This document shows positions 40,372-48,350 of a stretch of DNA of 57,925 nucleotides, one piece after another. The notes under the pieces were generated by a model, which was not told the DNA's origin, made no database searches, and worked only from the letters and a program-made list of their open reading frames with translations. Each line of letters opens with the position of its first letter. The stretch's first letter is position 1. The DNA comes from Candidatus Peregrinibacteria bacterium CG_4_9_14_0_2_um_filter_53_11 (GTDB lineage: Bacteria > Patescibacteriota > Gracilibacteria > UBA1369 > UM-FILTER-53-11). Made by a program: the position numbers and the translations under genes. The stretch is taken from the NCBI GenBank assembly GCA_002788775.1, contig PFRX01000046.1, positions 1 to 57,925 on the forward strand. Reading direction: 5' to 3'.

Positions 40372-42886
40372 TGCCGATACGCGCCTCGATCTCTTGATCC
40401 ACAAACTCGCGCTTTCGTCCGTACTTCATTCGAGAGTACTCACGCAAGATCTCAGCAACACGTTCGCTCTTTCCCTCCTCGTTCCAGTTGGTCTCAAGTG
40501 AGAAGGGACGAGTGGTTGAGTTGTTAAGGTTAAGTTTAATGTAAGCCTTAAAACGGGCGATACCGATAATATCCTGCTCTGTCAGCAGCGGCGCATACTC
40601 TTTTGCCATATACTCGGCATCCTCAGCACCGATCTTGAATGACTGCATCGTACCAACGTTACCGAAGACGGCATCACGAATCTGAGATGAGGTATTACCA
40701 AACTTAGAGACGACAAGTTGGTTGATGTACTGATGAGCCATAATCAAAGCGAGATGATACTTACGAGCCTCAGAGAGAATCGAACAGAAGCTGTCGGTCG
40801 CAAAGTTCTGGAACTCATCGACATACAGGTAGAAGTCGCGACGCTTGCTTTCCGGAGTATCCACACGACTCATCGCCGCCATCTGAATACGCGAGACTAT
40901 AACCAGACCGAGAAGCTGTGTATTAAGATCTCCGATCGCACCTTTCGAGAGCCTGATAAACAAGATCTTTCCGGTATCCATCGCATCACGAATATCAAAA
41001 GCGCTGTCCGGCTGACCGATCGTGTTGCGCATGATCGTATTGGTAATGAACGGACCGAACTTGGCCGAGAAGTACGGGATCATCTCCTGTCGTTCACGCT
41101 CACCGGTGCTCGCATACTCATGGTCCCAGAATGACTTAACAACAGGATTTTTCACCTTCTTGACCTTGTACTTCATAAAGGACTCATCGACGAACATACG
41201 AGGTACGTCAATAAGGGTCGCCCCCTCGTCCTCATCTTCCATCAGGGTCAGACAGGCATTGCGGAAGTAGTGCTGGATACGAGGGCCAAAGATCTCATCA
41301 CCAAAAAGTTTGATGAAGATTTCCGTCGCCTGACTTGAGGCCATATCACGCTGCTGCGGATTTTTCGCCTCGAGAATATTAAGCCCCATAGGGCGCTCCT
41401 GATCAGAAGGGTCAAAGACGATAACATCTTTGGCACGTTCCTTGGGAACATAGTGAAGAAGCTCATCGATCAAGTCACCGTGAGGATCAATGACGCAAAC
41501 GCCGTCACCATTGGCCATATCCTGGCGCACCATCGTACTCAAAAAGGCGGACTTACCTGTACCGGTCTGTCCGATAACATAATGATGACGCATTCGGTCC
41601 TTAGGCTTGATTCGAACCTCCCGCCTCTCTCCGCGAAAGACGTTAAACCCAAGCAAGATACCCTCCGTCGGCAGATCGATCGGAGCGGGAAGAACTTTAT
41701 ACTCAAGCCATTTTATTACGGGAGTATAGTTATACTTACTGTTGGGGAAGTGAAAAAAAGAGGCGAGCTCTTCGGGCACCATAATCGAGGCCTTTTCTCC
41801 AAAACGGAAGACACGATGCTCCATATTGTGAAGCATCCAAGGGGTGTTGAGGGCGTGAATCGGGAGTATGCGTCGAGTCTGAAAGTAGTTCATGTCAGGG
41901 TCCTTGAACAGATTGAGAGCAACCACGATATCACTCATAATATTCTCAGCACGACTCTGCAACTTGGCCGAGGACATAACCCTAATAACGGTATCGAAAC
42001 CGTCTTGCTGGGCCTTCTCACCGATATGTTTTGCGCGCTCTTCACGAGTCTGCAGCATACGCACATAGTGATCGCCACTATCAGCCCCCGGAGCGTTAGA
42101 TCCTTCCTTGGCACGATCATAACCGAAAACCAAGGTGGTCAGCAGCGTGTTGAGCTGTCCAATAACGGGAATTTTAGAGAGAAAACCGCCTTTCGCACCC
42201 TCATTCTTGAAGAAAGCGATGCCCGCCTTCTCTGCCTTAGCGCGCCAGCGACCACTGCGGGGCCTAATCATCATCTGGATAATCGCCTCCTCATCATCAT
42301 CCATCTTCGACAGCACGTTGGTCATACTGTTGAGTGGATCGTTTTCGATCATCTTGTAGGTCTTGACCGGGTACCAAAAGGGGTTGGGTTCATAGGCGTA
42401 GTAGCAGACCGAGTGATAGCCGGCTCGAGTGAGAGGCGTTTTTTTGAGAAACTGAATATCCGCATCCGGATAGTACGAGGTAATCTGCTTTTCCAAAAGG
42501 CTCTGATACTCCTTGAAGGTCACTACTTGGAAGGAGACCGTCTTATTTTTGGCGATGATTTCGAAAGAGACCAGTGTGTGAAGGAAGAGGATGCGGCGAA
42601 TGATATTTTTTAAAGAGAGCTCACGAATCTCATAGACACTACGGTAAAGCTGTTCCATGATTCCAATCTTCTCTCTAAAGTCCTTTTCAACTTGTTTGTC
42701 CTTATCCTTTGGCGAGTCCTCTCGGGGAAGAATAATCTCCATAAAGATGAGCTCCTTCTCCATGAGACGATGCCAGATGTAGCGCAAGATCCAGACCGTA
42801 CACCAGATACCAACAGGTATAAGCGCGAGAAGGATCAGAGTCACGATCGGATGGTTCGTAGCAAATTTCAGAAGCAGCTGCCCCAT
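40361..42886 (-). CDS. Membrane-anchored TraG/VirB4-like ATPase, paralogue 2
   Basis: The 841 residues have an N-terminal membrane segment (about 13-37, HPIVTLILLALIPVGIWCTV), a long region with no recognised motif and an ATPase domain with Walker A HYVIGQTGTGKSAFL (about 438-446), VCVIDPHGDLIDELL and Walker B FYLYVDEFQNFATDSF (about 684). Many blocks are shared with paralogue 1 (DEFQNFATDSF, ILSEARKY, FGNVGT), so they arose by duplication, and the N-terminal halves are recognisably but distantly alike. It probably precedes paralogue 1 in one operon, though 206 bases separate them. Strong promoter at 42927-42955. Confidence 0.88.
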   Translation of the reverse strand: MGQLLLKFATNHPIVTLILLALIPVGIWCTVWILRYIWHRLMEKELIFMEIILPREDSPKDKDKQVEKDFREKIGIMEQLYRSVYEIRELSLKNIIRRILFLHTLVSFEIIAKNKTVSFQVVTFKEYQSLLEKQITSYYPDADIQFLKKTPLTRAGYHSVCYYAYEPNPFWYPVKTYKMIENDPLNSMTNVLSKMDDDEEAIIQMMIRPRSGRWRAKAEKAGIAFFKNEGAKGGFLSKIPVIGQLNTLLTTLVFGYDRAKEGSNAPGADSGDHYVRMLQTREERAKHIGEKAQQDGFDTVIRVMSSAKLQSRAENIMSDIVVALNLFKDPDMNYFQTRRILPIHALNTPWMLHNMEHRVFRFGEKASIMVPEELASFFHFPNSKYNYTPVIKWLEYKVLPAPIDLPTEGILLGFNVFRGERREVRIKPKDRMRHHYVIGQTGTGKSAFLSTMVRQDMANGDGVCVIDPHGDLIDELLHYVPKERAKDVIVFDPSDQERPMGLNILEAKNPQQRDMASSQATEIFIKLFGDEIFGPRIQHYFRNACLTLMEDEDEGATLIDVPRMFVDESFMKYKVKKVKNPVVKSFWDHEYASTGERERQEMIPYFSAKFGPFITNTIMRNTIGQPDSAFDIRDAMDTGKILFIRLSKGAIGDLNTQLLGLVIVSRIQMAAMSRVDTPESKRRDFYLYVDEFQNFATDSFCSILSEARKYHLALIMAHQYINQLVVSKFGNTSSQIRDAVFGNVGTMQSFKIGAEDAEYMAKEYAPLLTEQDIIGIARFKAYIKLNLNNSTTRPFSLETNWNEEGKSERVAEILREYSRMKYGRKREFVDQEIEARIGINL

Positions 42887-42926
42887 GTATATTTTTTCTG
42901 AAGAATTTTGTTTGATTTATCTCATC

Positions 42927-42955
42927 ATTATACCAGAAAAGACGCATCTTAACAA
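42927..42955 (-). promoter_or_regulatory. Strong promoter of the ATPase pair
   Basis: On the minus strand: -35 TTGTTA (42950-42955), 17-base spacer, -10 TATAAT (42927-42932). The start near 42920 leaves a 30-odd-base A-rich leader without a Shine-Dalgarno sequence before the ATG at 42886. Confidence 0.75.
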
Positions 42956-43050
42956 TGCACCAGAGAGTCACAACGGGTATCGAGCCGAGAGTCGCCTAAC
43001 TCACCGAACCTAGAGGATCAAGCAAGGGGGGTCTCCAAGAGCAGATAAAA

Positions 43051-44454
43051 CTACAGAGCAAGCTTGTCGGCGATGTAAGCCTGGAGTCCCTCAATCGGCA
43101 GACGCTCCTGCTTCATACTGTCTCTGTCACGAACAGTGACCGTTGAGTCATCCAGTGTGTCGAAGTCGATGGTAATGCAGAAAGGAGTCCCAAGCTCATC
43201 ATGACGCCTGTAACGCTTACCAATTGAGCCGCTCTCATCGTACTCAACCATCCAGCTTTTCTTCAAGAGATCAAAAATCTCACGAGCCTTCTCGGTCAGG
43301 GGCTCTTTTTTCATAAGAGGGAGAACTGCCGCCTTTATCGGCGCCAGACTGGGTTTAAAACGAAGTACCGTCCGCACCTCAGGCTGCTCGCCCTCTTTTG
43401 ATCCTGGTACCTCCTCCTCATCATAGGCTTCGATCAAGGCTACGAGGGCGGTACGAGTCAGACCGAAGGTGGGTTCGATACAGTGTGGAACAAATTTTTT
43501 GTTCGTAACGGGATCGAGGTACTCAAGATTCTCTCCGGAAAACTCTTGGTGTTTCTGGAGGTCATAATCAGTTCTGTAGGCGATTCCCCAGAGCTCTCCC
43601 CAGCCAAAGGGAAAGTCGTACTCGATATCCCACGTCTCCTTGGAATAGTGAGAGAGCTCCTCCTCTGCATGCTGCCGCCAGCGCATTTTTTCTCGAGAAA
43701 AACCGAGTTCTTGAACAAAAAATGTATCCATTCCTTCGCGCCACTGGTCATAAAGTGGCTTCCACTCAGCCTCATCGACAAAATACTCAATCTCCATCTG
43801 CTCAAATTCACGAGTTCGAAAGGTGAAGTTACCCGGTGTGATTTCATTGCGGAAGGACTTGCCGATCTGACCGATGCCAAAAGGCAGCCTCTTGCGGGTC
43901 GTCTGCTGGATGTTCTTGAAGTTAACGAAGATACCCTGTGCGGTCTCGGGACGAAGGTAGACGAGAGCCGCCTCCTCCTCAATAACACCCTGATGTGTCT
44001 TAAACATCATGTTAAAGGCACGAGCATCGGTAAAGTCGCAGGCGCCACATTTTGGACAGGGTATGTTGTGCACCTTAATCAGCTCGGCAATATCCTTAAG
44101 TGAGATACCCGCTACAGCTTCAACCCCAAGCTTTTCCTCCAGGAGCTTATCCCCACGAACGCGCTCCTGACATTTCTTGCAGTCCATGAGGGGATCGGTA
44201 AAGGAGCCAACATGCCCAGAAGCGACCCAGACCCGGGGGTTCATGAGAATTGCCGCGTCGATACCGACCATATCCTCCCGAGACTGAATAAAGTACTTCC
44301 ACCAAACATCTTTAATATTACGCAAAAGCTCAACGCCGTAAGGACCGTAATCCCAGGTATTGGCCAGGCCGCCGTAGATTTCAGAACCGGGGAAGACAAA
44401 TCCTCTGCGCTTACAGAGTGAGACGATCTTCTCCATTGTTGCATGTGTACTCAT
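43051..44454 (-). CDS. glyS: Glycyl-tRNA synthetase (single-subunit, class II)
   Basis: The homodimeric alpha2 type found in archaea, eukaryotes and some bacteria, not the alpha2beta2 type of most bacteria. The 467 residues include KRRGFVFPGSEIYGGLANTW (motif near the N-terminus), YLRPETAQGIFVNF, FGIGQIGKSFRNEITPGNF, REFEQMEIEYFV and a C-terminal anticodon-binding domain. A zinc-binding pattern is visible (CKKCQERV and CPKCGACDF). TATAGT (44463-44468) ends 8 bases before the ATG. Confidence 0.96.
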   Translation of the reverse strand: MSTHATMEKIVSLCKRRGFVFPGSEIYGGLANTWDYGPYGVELLRNIKDVWWKYFIQSREDMVGIDAAILMNPRVWVASGHVGSFTDPLMDCKKCQERVRGDKLLEEKLGVEAVAGISLKDIAELIKVHNIPCPKCGACDFTDARAFNMMFKTHQGVIEEEAALVYLRPETAQGIFVNFKNIQQTTRKRLPFGIGQIGKSFRNEITPGNFTFRTREFEQMEIEYFVDEAEWKPLYDQWREGMDTFFVQELGFSREKMRWRQHAEEELSHYSKETWDIEYDFPFGWGELWGIAYRTDYDLQKHQEFSGENLEYLDPVTNKKFVPHCIEPTFGLTRTALVALIEAYDEEEVPGSKEGEQPEVRTVLRFKPSLAPIKAAVLPLMKKEPLTEKAREIFDLLKKSWMVEYDESGSIGKRYRRHDELGTPFCITIDFDTLDDSTVTVRDRDSMKQERLPIEGLQAYIADKLAL

Positions 44455-44471
44455 TGGGCACCACTATACTC

Positions 44472-44921
44472 CTAGAACTGAGCGGAATCCAGAACGATTG
44501 TCACGGGACCATCATTGATCAAGCTAACCTTCATATCCGCGCCAAAACGCCCCTCTTCCACCTTCTCCACTCCCGCCTCTCTTATTCTCTGTATAAATTT
44601 CTTGTACAAAGGCTCTGCAAGCTCGGGCCTTGCTGCGCCGGTAAAACTGGGGCGCCTTCCTTTTTTGCAGTCGGCAAAAAGTGTGAACTGCGAGATGACG
44701 AGAACCTCCCCTCCTCTATCCAGAAGGCTCAGATTCATCTTTCCTTCCGAGTCCTCAAAAATGCGCAAGTGAACAATTTTATTGATCAGCTTTTCAATCT
44801 CACTCTCAGTATCCGAGTGAGTCACACCAAGAAGTATAAGAAAGCCGGAACCGACCTTTCCGATAGTCTCGCCACCGACGGCGACCTCGGCCTCAGATAC
44901 CCTCTGGATAAGTGCAATCAT
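44472..44921 (-). CDS. dtd: D-aminoacyl-tRNA deacylase
   Basis: Removes D-amino acids, and glycine from tRNA-Ala, protecting translation. The 149 residues have [17 protein letters not shown], the [17 protein letters not shown] box and the C-terminal cross-subunit [16 protein letters not shown] (44928-44933) ends 6 bases before the ATG. It starts just upstream of glyS on the same strand but each has its own promoter. Confidence 0.96.
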   Translation of the reverse strand: MIALIQRVSEAEVAVGGETIGKVGSGFLILLGVTHSDTESEIEKLINKIVHLRIFEDSEGKMNLSLLDRGGEVLVISQFTLFADCKKGRRPSFTGAARPELAEPLYKKFIQRIREAGVEKVEEGRFGADMKVSLINDGPVTIVLDSAQF

Positions 44922-45021
44922 GGCACCATTCTACTCCGGAAAATCAAAACAAGAAGAGAAGTTAAGAATAAGGCAACAAAAGTGCCCCGACGAAACGGCT
45001 CCGCCGGGGTATACTCAACCT

Positions 45022-45237
45022 ATGTTCACAAAAAAGAAAAAACCTGTCTGCGCTTCCTGCGCCAGAGGGTTCCAATGGCTCACCGGCCTGACTCTTTTGG
45101 CCCTTGGATCAGTTGGGGTACTGGAGCAGCTGGGGCTCCTGAGTCTGAGTCCATGGGGGTGGATCCTATCAGTCCTGGCTCTTATGTGGGGACTCCTTCT
45201 CCTCCTGAACGTAGGGTGCAAAAAATGCGCTGCCTAG
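45022..45237 (+). CDS. Small membrane protein with terminal Cys pairs
   Basis: From ATG 45022 the protein has 71 residues: a basic N-terminus, CASC at residues 9-12, two hydrophobic segments (about 18-35 and 43-63) and a C-terminal CKKC. Both Cys pairs should lie on the same side of the membrane and could bind a metal. TATACT (45010-45015) ends 6 bases before the ATG, which favours this start over an earlier in-frame position at 44920 that would overlap dtd. Family unknown. Confidence 0.6.
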   Translation: MFTKKKKPVCASCARGFQWLTGLTLLALGSVGVLEQLGLLSLSPWGWILSVLALMWGLLLLLNVGCKKCAA

Positions 45238-45298
45238 ACGAGTTCAGATCGCTCTCATGAGCCTAGCGGACTCAGCTCGACGAGGTTCGAACAAGCTC

Positions 45299-46387
45299 TT
45301 ACTCTGCCATCAGCTTGGCATTGGCACTCCCCTTCCCCTCTTCTTCCTCAACGGCAAGCTGGCCGCAGGCCGCACTTATATCCTGGCCAAGTGAGACGCG
45401 TACGGTAACAGGTATGTCATACGACTCGACGATCTCACGAAAAGCGTCGATTCGAGACTTTCCGGCATTGCTGAAGCCCAAGTAGGTCTCGTTGTAGGGG
45501 ATGAGATTTACATGACAGCGCTGACCTCTGATGAGCTCGGCAAGCTGACGAGCACAGGTCGGTGAATCATTTATGTCACGCAACATAACGTACTCGTAAG
45601 AGACCCGGCGGTGCGTCTTCTTAATATAGTCCTTGAGCGTTGCTATAAGCTCGTCAAGGCTGTAGGCGTTGGCTATGGGCATAAACGACTTCCTGAGCTC
45701 CTGAGTGGGAGCATGAATGCTGACTGCAAGATTTACTTGCAGCGGATCGTCCATAAGCTTTTTGATCGAGGGGACGATACCGGAGGTGGAGAGGGTGATT
45801 GAGCGGCTGGCAATCCCCAAGCAGTCAGGATTATTCATCGTGCGAACGGAAGACATCACGGCCTCATAGTTGAGAAAAGGCTCCCCCATTCCCATAAAGA
45901 TAACATGATCCACACGCTTACCGGACTGATCGGGATCTTTTGCCGTTGCGCCGGTCGTCCGCTTTAGATACTGGTCAAAATAGAGCACCTGGTCGGCGAT
46001 CTCCTCGCTGGTAAGATTCCGCTTGAAGCCCATCGTTCCCGTTGCACAAAATGAGCACTTGAGTCCGCACCCGACCTGACTCGATACACAGACCGAGTTG
46101 CGCCCATCACGAAAGCGCATCAAAACACCCTCCACAAGAGCACCATCCGACATCTTAAAAAGAGCCTTCACCGTCTCGCCGTTGGGAGAGGTGACTTCCT
46201 TGAGCACCTCAAATGAGAGGATGCTGAGCTCGGCCTGAAGCTTATCTCTAAGGTCTTTTGGAAGAGTTTCTATCTCGTCGAAAGTGCGTGCCCCCTCCTT
46301 ATAAACCCCCTGAAGGATCTGCCGTGAACGATACGCGGGAACGCCCTCTTGCTTGAGATAGTCGATGAGCTCTGTGGGAGTAATCAT
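45299..46387 (-). CDS. rlmN: 23S rRNA (adenine2503-C2)-methyltransferase RlmN
   Basis: The 362-residue radical-SAM enzyme methylates A2503 of 23S rRNA and, in known cases, A37 of some tRNAs. CGLKCSFCATG gives the CxxxCxxC cluster motif; SSQVGCG, GMGEPFLNYEAV and the C-terminal LGQDISAACGQL with the mechanistic Cys are present. TAAGAT (46399-46404) lies 11 bases before the ATG. Confidence 0.96.
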   Translation of the reverse strand: MITPTELIDYLKQEGVPAYRSRQILQGVYKEGARTFDEIETLPKDLRDKLQAELSILSFEVLKEVTSPNGETVKALFKMSDGALVEGVLMRFRDGRNSVCVSSQVGCGLKCSFCATGTMGFKRNLTSEEIADQVLYFDQYLKRTTGATAKDPDQSGKRVDHVIFMGMGEPFLNYEAVMSSVRTMNNPDCLGIASRSITLSTSGIVPSIKKLMDDPLQVNLAVSIHAPTQELRKSFMPIANAYSLDELIATLKDYIKKTHRRVSYEYVMLRDINDSPTCARQLAELIRGQRCHVNLIPYNETYLGFSNAGKSRIDAFREIVESYDIPVTVRVSLGQDISAACGQLAVEEEEGKGSANAKLMAE

Positions 46388-46486
46388 AGAGGCAGTTAAT
46401 CTTAGTTGTCAGGAGTTAATAACAGGTTTTTGACCCATTATATTCGCTTCAGAAAGCGGATATCCCAAGGTAATTGTAAAAGGGTT

Positions 46487-46514
46487 TTGACAAGCGTCGC
46501 CAGAGGAATACCAT
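46487..46514 (+). promoter_or_regulatory. Promoter of the response-regulator-like gene, with overlapping repeat
   Basis: -35 TTGACA (46487-46492), 16-base spacer, -10 TACCAT (46509-46514). A short inverted repeat, TGAGG (46514-46518) and CCTCA (46521-46525), spans the expected start site and may be a self-regulation site. The leader to the ATG at 46556 would be about 35 bases. Confidence 0.55.
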
Positions 46515-46555
46515 GAGGTGCCTCAGCACGACTACTATATAACATCTCCACTATT

Positions 46556-47266
46556 ATGGAAGTACGCATTATACATCGTACCGGCTCGGAGGCCAGCAAA
46601 CTGGTTGATGAGTTGGTACGAGAAAACATCTCGGCCAGAACAGAGCTTTGGAATCCCGCAAAGGAACTCCCGTCCGACCTCTTTGACTCTCACCTGATCA
46701 TCGTCTGCATCGACAGAGACAGGGCGATACTGGGAATACTTAAAGAGCTCACAAGCGAAGGGCGCTGGTCACTCCCCATAATCCTCTTGGACACCCACTA
46801 TGATCAAACCACGGCACTCTTCGCCAAGAATAACCGCCTCCCTTACTACATCCCTCCTTACAATCCCACCTTCATCGGACGAATGATCAAAGAGCTGGTC
46901 TATAAGCATGCCGAGCTCACGAACAGTGGCGAGAAGATAGAGGCATTCGACATTCTGCTAGACCCAACTAACCGGTGCGCACAGCGACGAGACAGGGTAA
47001 TACCTCTGCGCAATAAGGAGTTCGCCCTCCTCGAATTTTTCATCATGAACAAGGGACGACTCCTCTCGCGCACGAGTATTCTTGAACACGTGTGGGACCG
47101 AAACCACTGTTACGGGAGCAATACTCTGGACGTACACATCAATCGCCTCAGACGAAAGATCGATGGCCCGTTTGATGACAAGCTGATCCACACGGTTCAC
47201 TGTGTTGGCTACAGATTCGCAAAAGCCGAGGTGTTGAGCCATCTGCCCGCGGCTCACGAGGCATAA
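46556..47266 (+). CDS. OmpR-type regulator with degenerate receiver domain
   Basis: The 236 residues split into a receiver-like N-terminal half (about 1-120) and a clear winged-helix DNA-binding half (about 145-225: VIPLRNKEFALLEFFIMNKGRLLSR, VDVHINRLRRKIDG-type block, HTVHCVGYRF). The receiver lacks the usual acidic pair after strand 1 (MEVRIIHRTGSEA) and the conserved Lys after strand 5 (PYYIPPYNP). An Asp remains at the strand 3 position (VCIDRD). This is an atypical, probably phosphorylation-independent regulator. No histidine kinase gene is adjacent. Confidence 0.85.
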   Translation: MEVRIIHRTGSEASKLVDELVRENISARTELWNPAKELPSDLFDSHLIIVCIDRDRAILGILKELTSEGRWSLPIILLDTHYDQTTALFAKNNRLPYYIPPYNPTFIGRMIKELVYKHAELTNSGEKIEAFDILLDPTNRCAQRRDRVIPLRNKEFALLEFFIMNKGRLLSRTSILEHVWDRNHCYGSNTLDVHINRLRRKIDGPFDDKLIHTVHCVGYRFAKAEVLSHLPAAHEA

Positions 47267-47304
47267 CAATTGCCCCCGCCTCCGGCCTTGGGTATACTCT
47301 CGTC

Positions 47305-48345
47305 GTGGCTCCAGATACCATTCTCGTTACCGATAGAAGCACCATACGCTCCCTCTGCGGTTTTACGGGAACGGCCGGCTTCGTCGTCCTCCACAAAGAT
47401 AAGGGCTACCTCTTTACCGATGCGCGCTACCACCTGGTGGCCCGGAAAGTACTCCCCCCTTCCTACACTCTCATCGACCTCAACAAAGACTTCCCAAAAG
47501 TCTGGGCGGCCTTCCTGAAAAAGCGCGCGGTGAGCGAGATCGGCTACGAGGGATATGACCTGACTGTGGAGTTCCTACGAAGCTTACGACGGCGATCTAA
47601 AGGCGTACGATTCAGAGATGTGGGCACACTTATAAGACAGAGACGTATTCAGAAGACACAGGCCGAGATAAAACTACTTGCTCGAGCACAAGAAATTACC
47701 GATGAGGTCTTCAGCATGATGAAAAAGAAGATCAAGGTAGGTATGAGCGAGCTGGATATAAGCTGGATGGTCGAGCTTCTGGCACGCGAGTGCGGAGCCG
47801 AAGGAATCTCGTTTCCACCAATCGTGGGTTTCAAGGAAAACAGCGCCTCGCCTCACCACCACTGCTCGGAGAGAAAGTTAAAGGCGGGCGAGCTCATACT
47901 TATTGATATGGGTGTCCTCTACAAAGGTTACTGCTCGGATATGACCCGCATGCTCTTCACAAAGGAACCGACCCCGGAAGAACAAAAAATTTATACAATA
48001 GTGCGCGAGGCGCAGGAGCTGGCAATCAGCAAGATCAAGGCCGGGGTCACAGGAGTCCAAGCCGATGGCTATGCGCGAAGCCTGATCGAGGAGGCCGGTT
48101 ATGGGAGCTTTTTCACCCACTCGCTCGGTCACGGCGTCGGACTCGATGTTCACGAGCTCCCAAACCTCTCGCCGAGCTCAAAACCTCAGCTCCCCGAAAA
48201 GAGCATCGTCACAGTCGAGCCCGGCATCTACCTTGAGGGAAAGTTTGGAGTACGCCTGGAAGACATGGTCGTTGTTGAAAAAAATGGCGTCAAGAATCTG
48301 ACGAAAAGCTCGAAAGAGATCACAGATTGTATTATTAAAGCCTAA
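47305..48345 (+). CDS. pepP: M24-family Xaa-Pro aminopeptidase/dipeptidase
   Basis: The 346-residue metallopeptidase has an N-terminal creatinase-like domain and a C-terminal pita-bread domain with the five metal ligands: LIDMGVLYKGYCSDMTR (two Asp), HSLGHGVGLDVHE (His), TVEPGIYLEGKFGVRLED (two Glu). It cleaves X-Pro bonds at the N-terminus or in dipeptides; PepP and PepQ cannot be told apart here. The start is GTG at 47305, and TATACT (47293-47298) ends 6 bases upstream. glmS follows 5 bases after the stop. Confidence 0.92.
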   Translation: MAPDTILVTDRSTIRSLCGFTGTAGFVVLHKDKGYLFTDARYHLVARKVLPPSYTLIDLNKDFPKVWAAFLKKRAVSEIGYEGYDLTVEFLRSLRRRSKGVRFRDVGTLIRQRRIQKTQAEIKLLARAQEITDEVFSMMKKKIKVGMSELDISWMVELLARECGAEGISFPPIVGFKENSASPHHHCSERKLKAGELILIDMGVLYKGYCSDMTRMLFTKEPTPEEQKIYTIVREAQELAISKIKAGVTGVQADGYARSLIEEAGYGSFFTHSLGHGVGLDVHELPNLSPSSKPQLPEKSIVTVEPGIYLEGKFGVRLEDMVVVEKNGVKNLTKSSKEITDCIIKA

Positions 48346-48350
48346 AAAGG

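Noticed and set aside
41453-42613. A 386-codon plus-strand frame opposite the second ATPase gene
   Set aside because: It is fully antisense to a gene with clear motifs, has no similarity to a known family and no promoter; long antisense frames are expected at this base composition.
44418-45260. A 280-codon plus-strand frame across dtd and the small Cys-pair gene
   Set aside because: It is antisense to dtd and the glyS start and out of frame with the supported gene at 45022; the product is low in recognisable structure.
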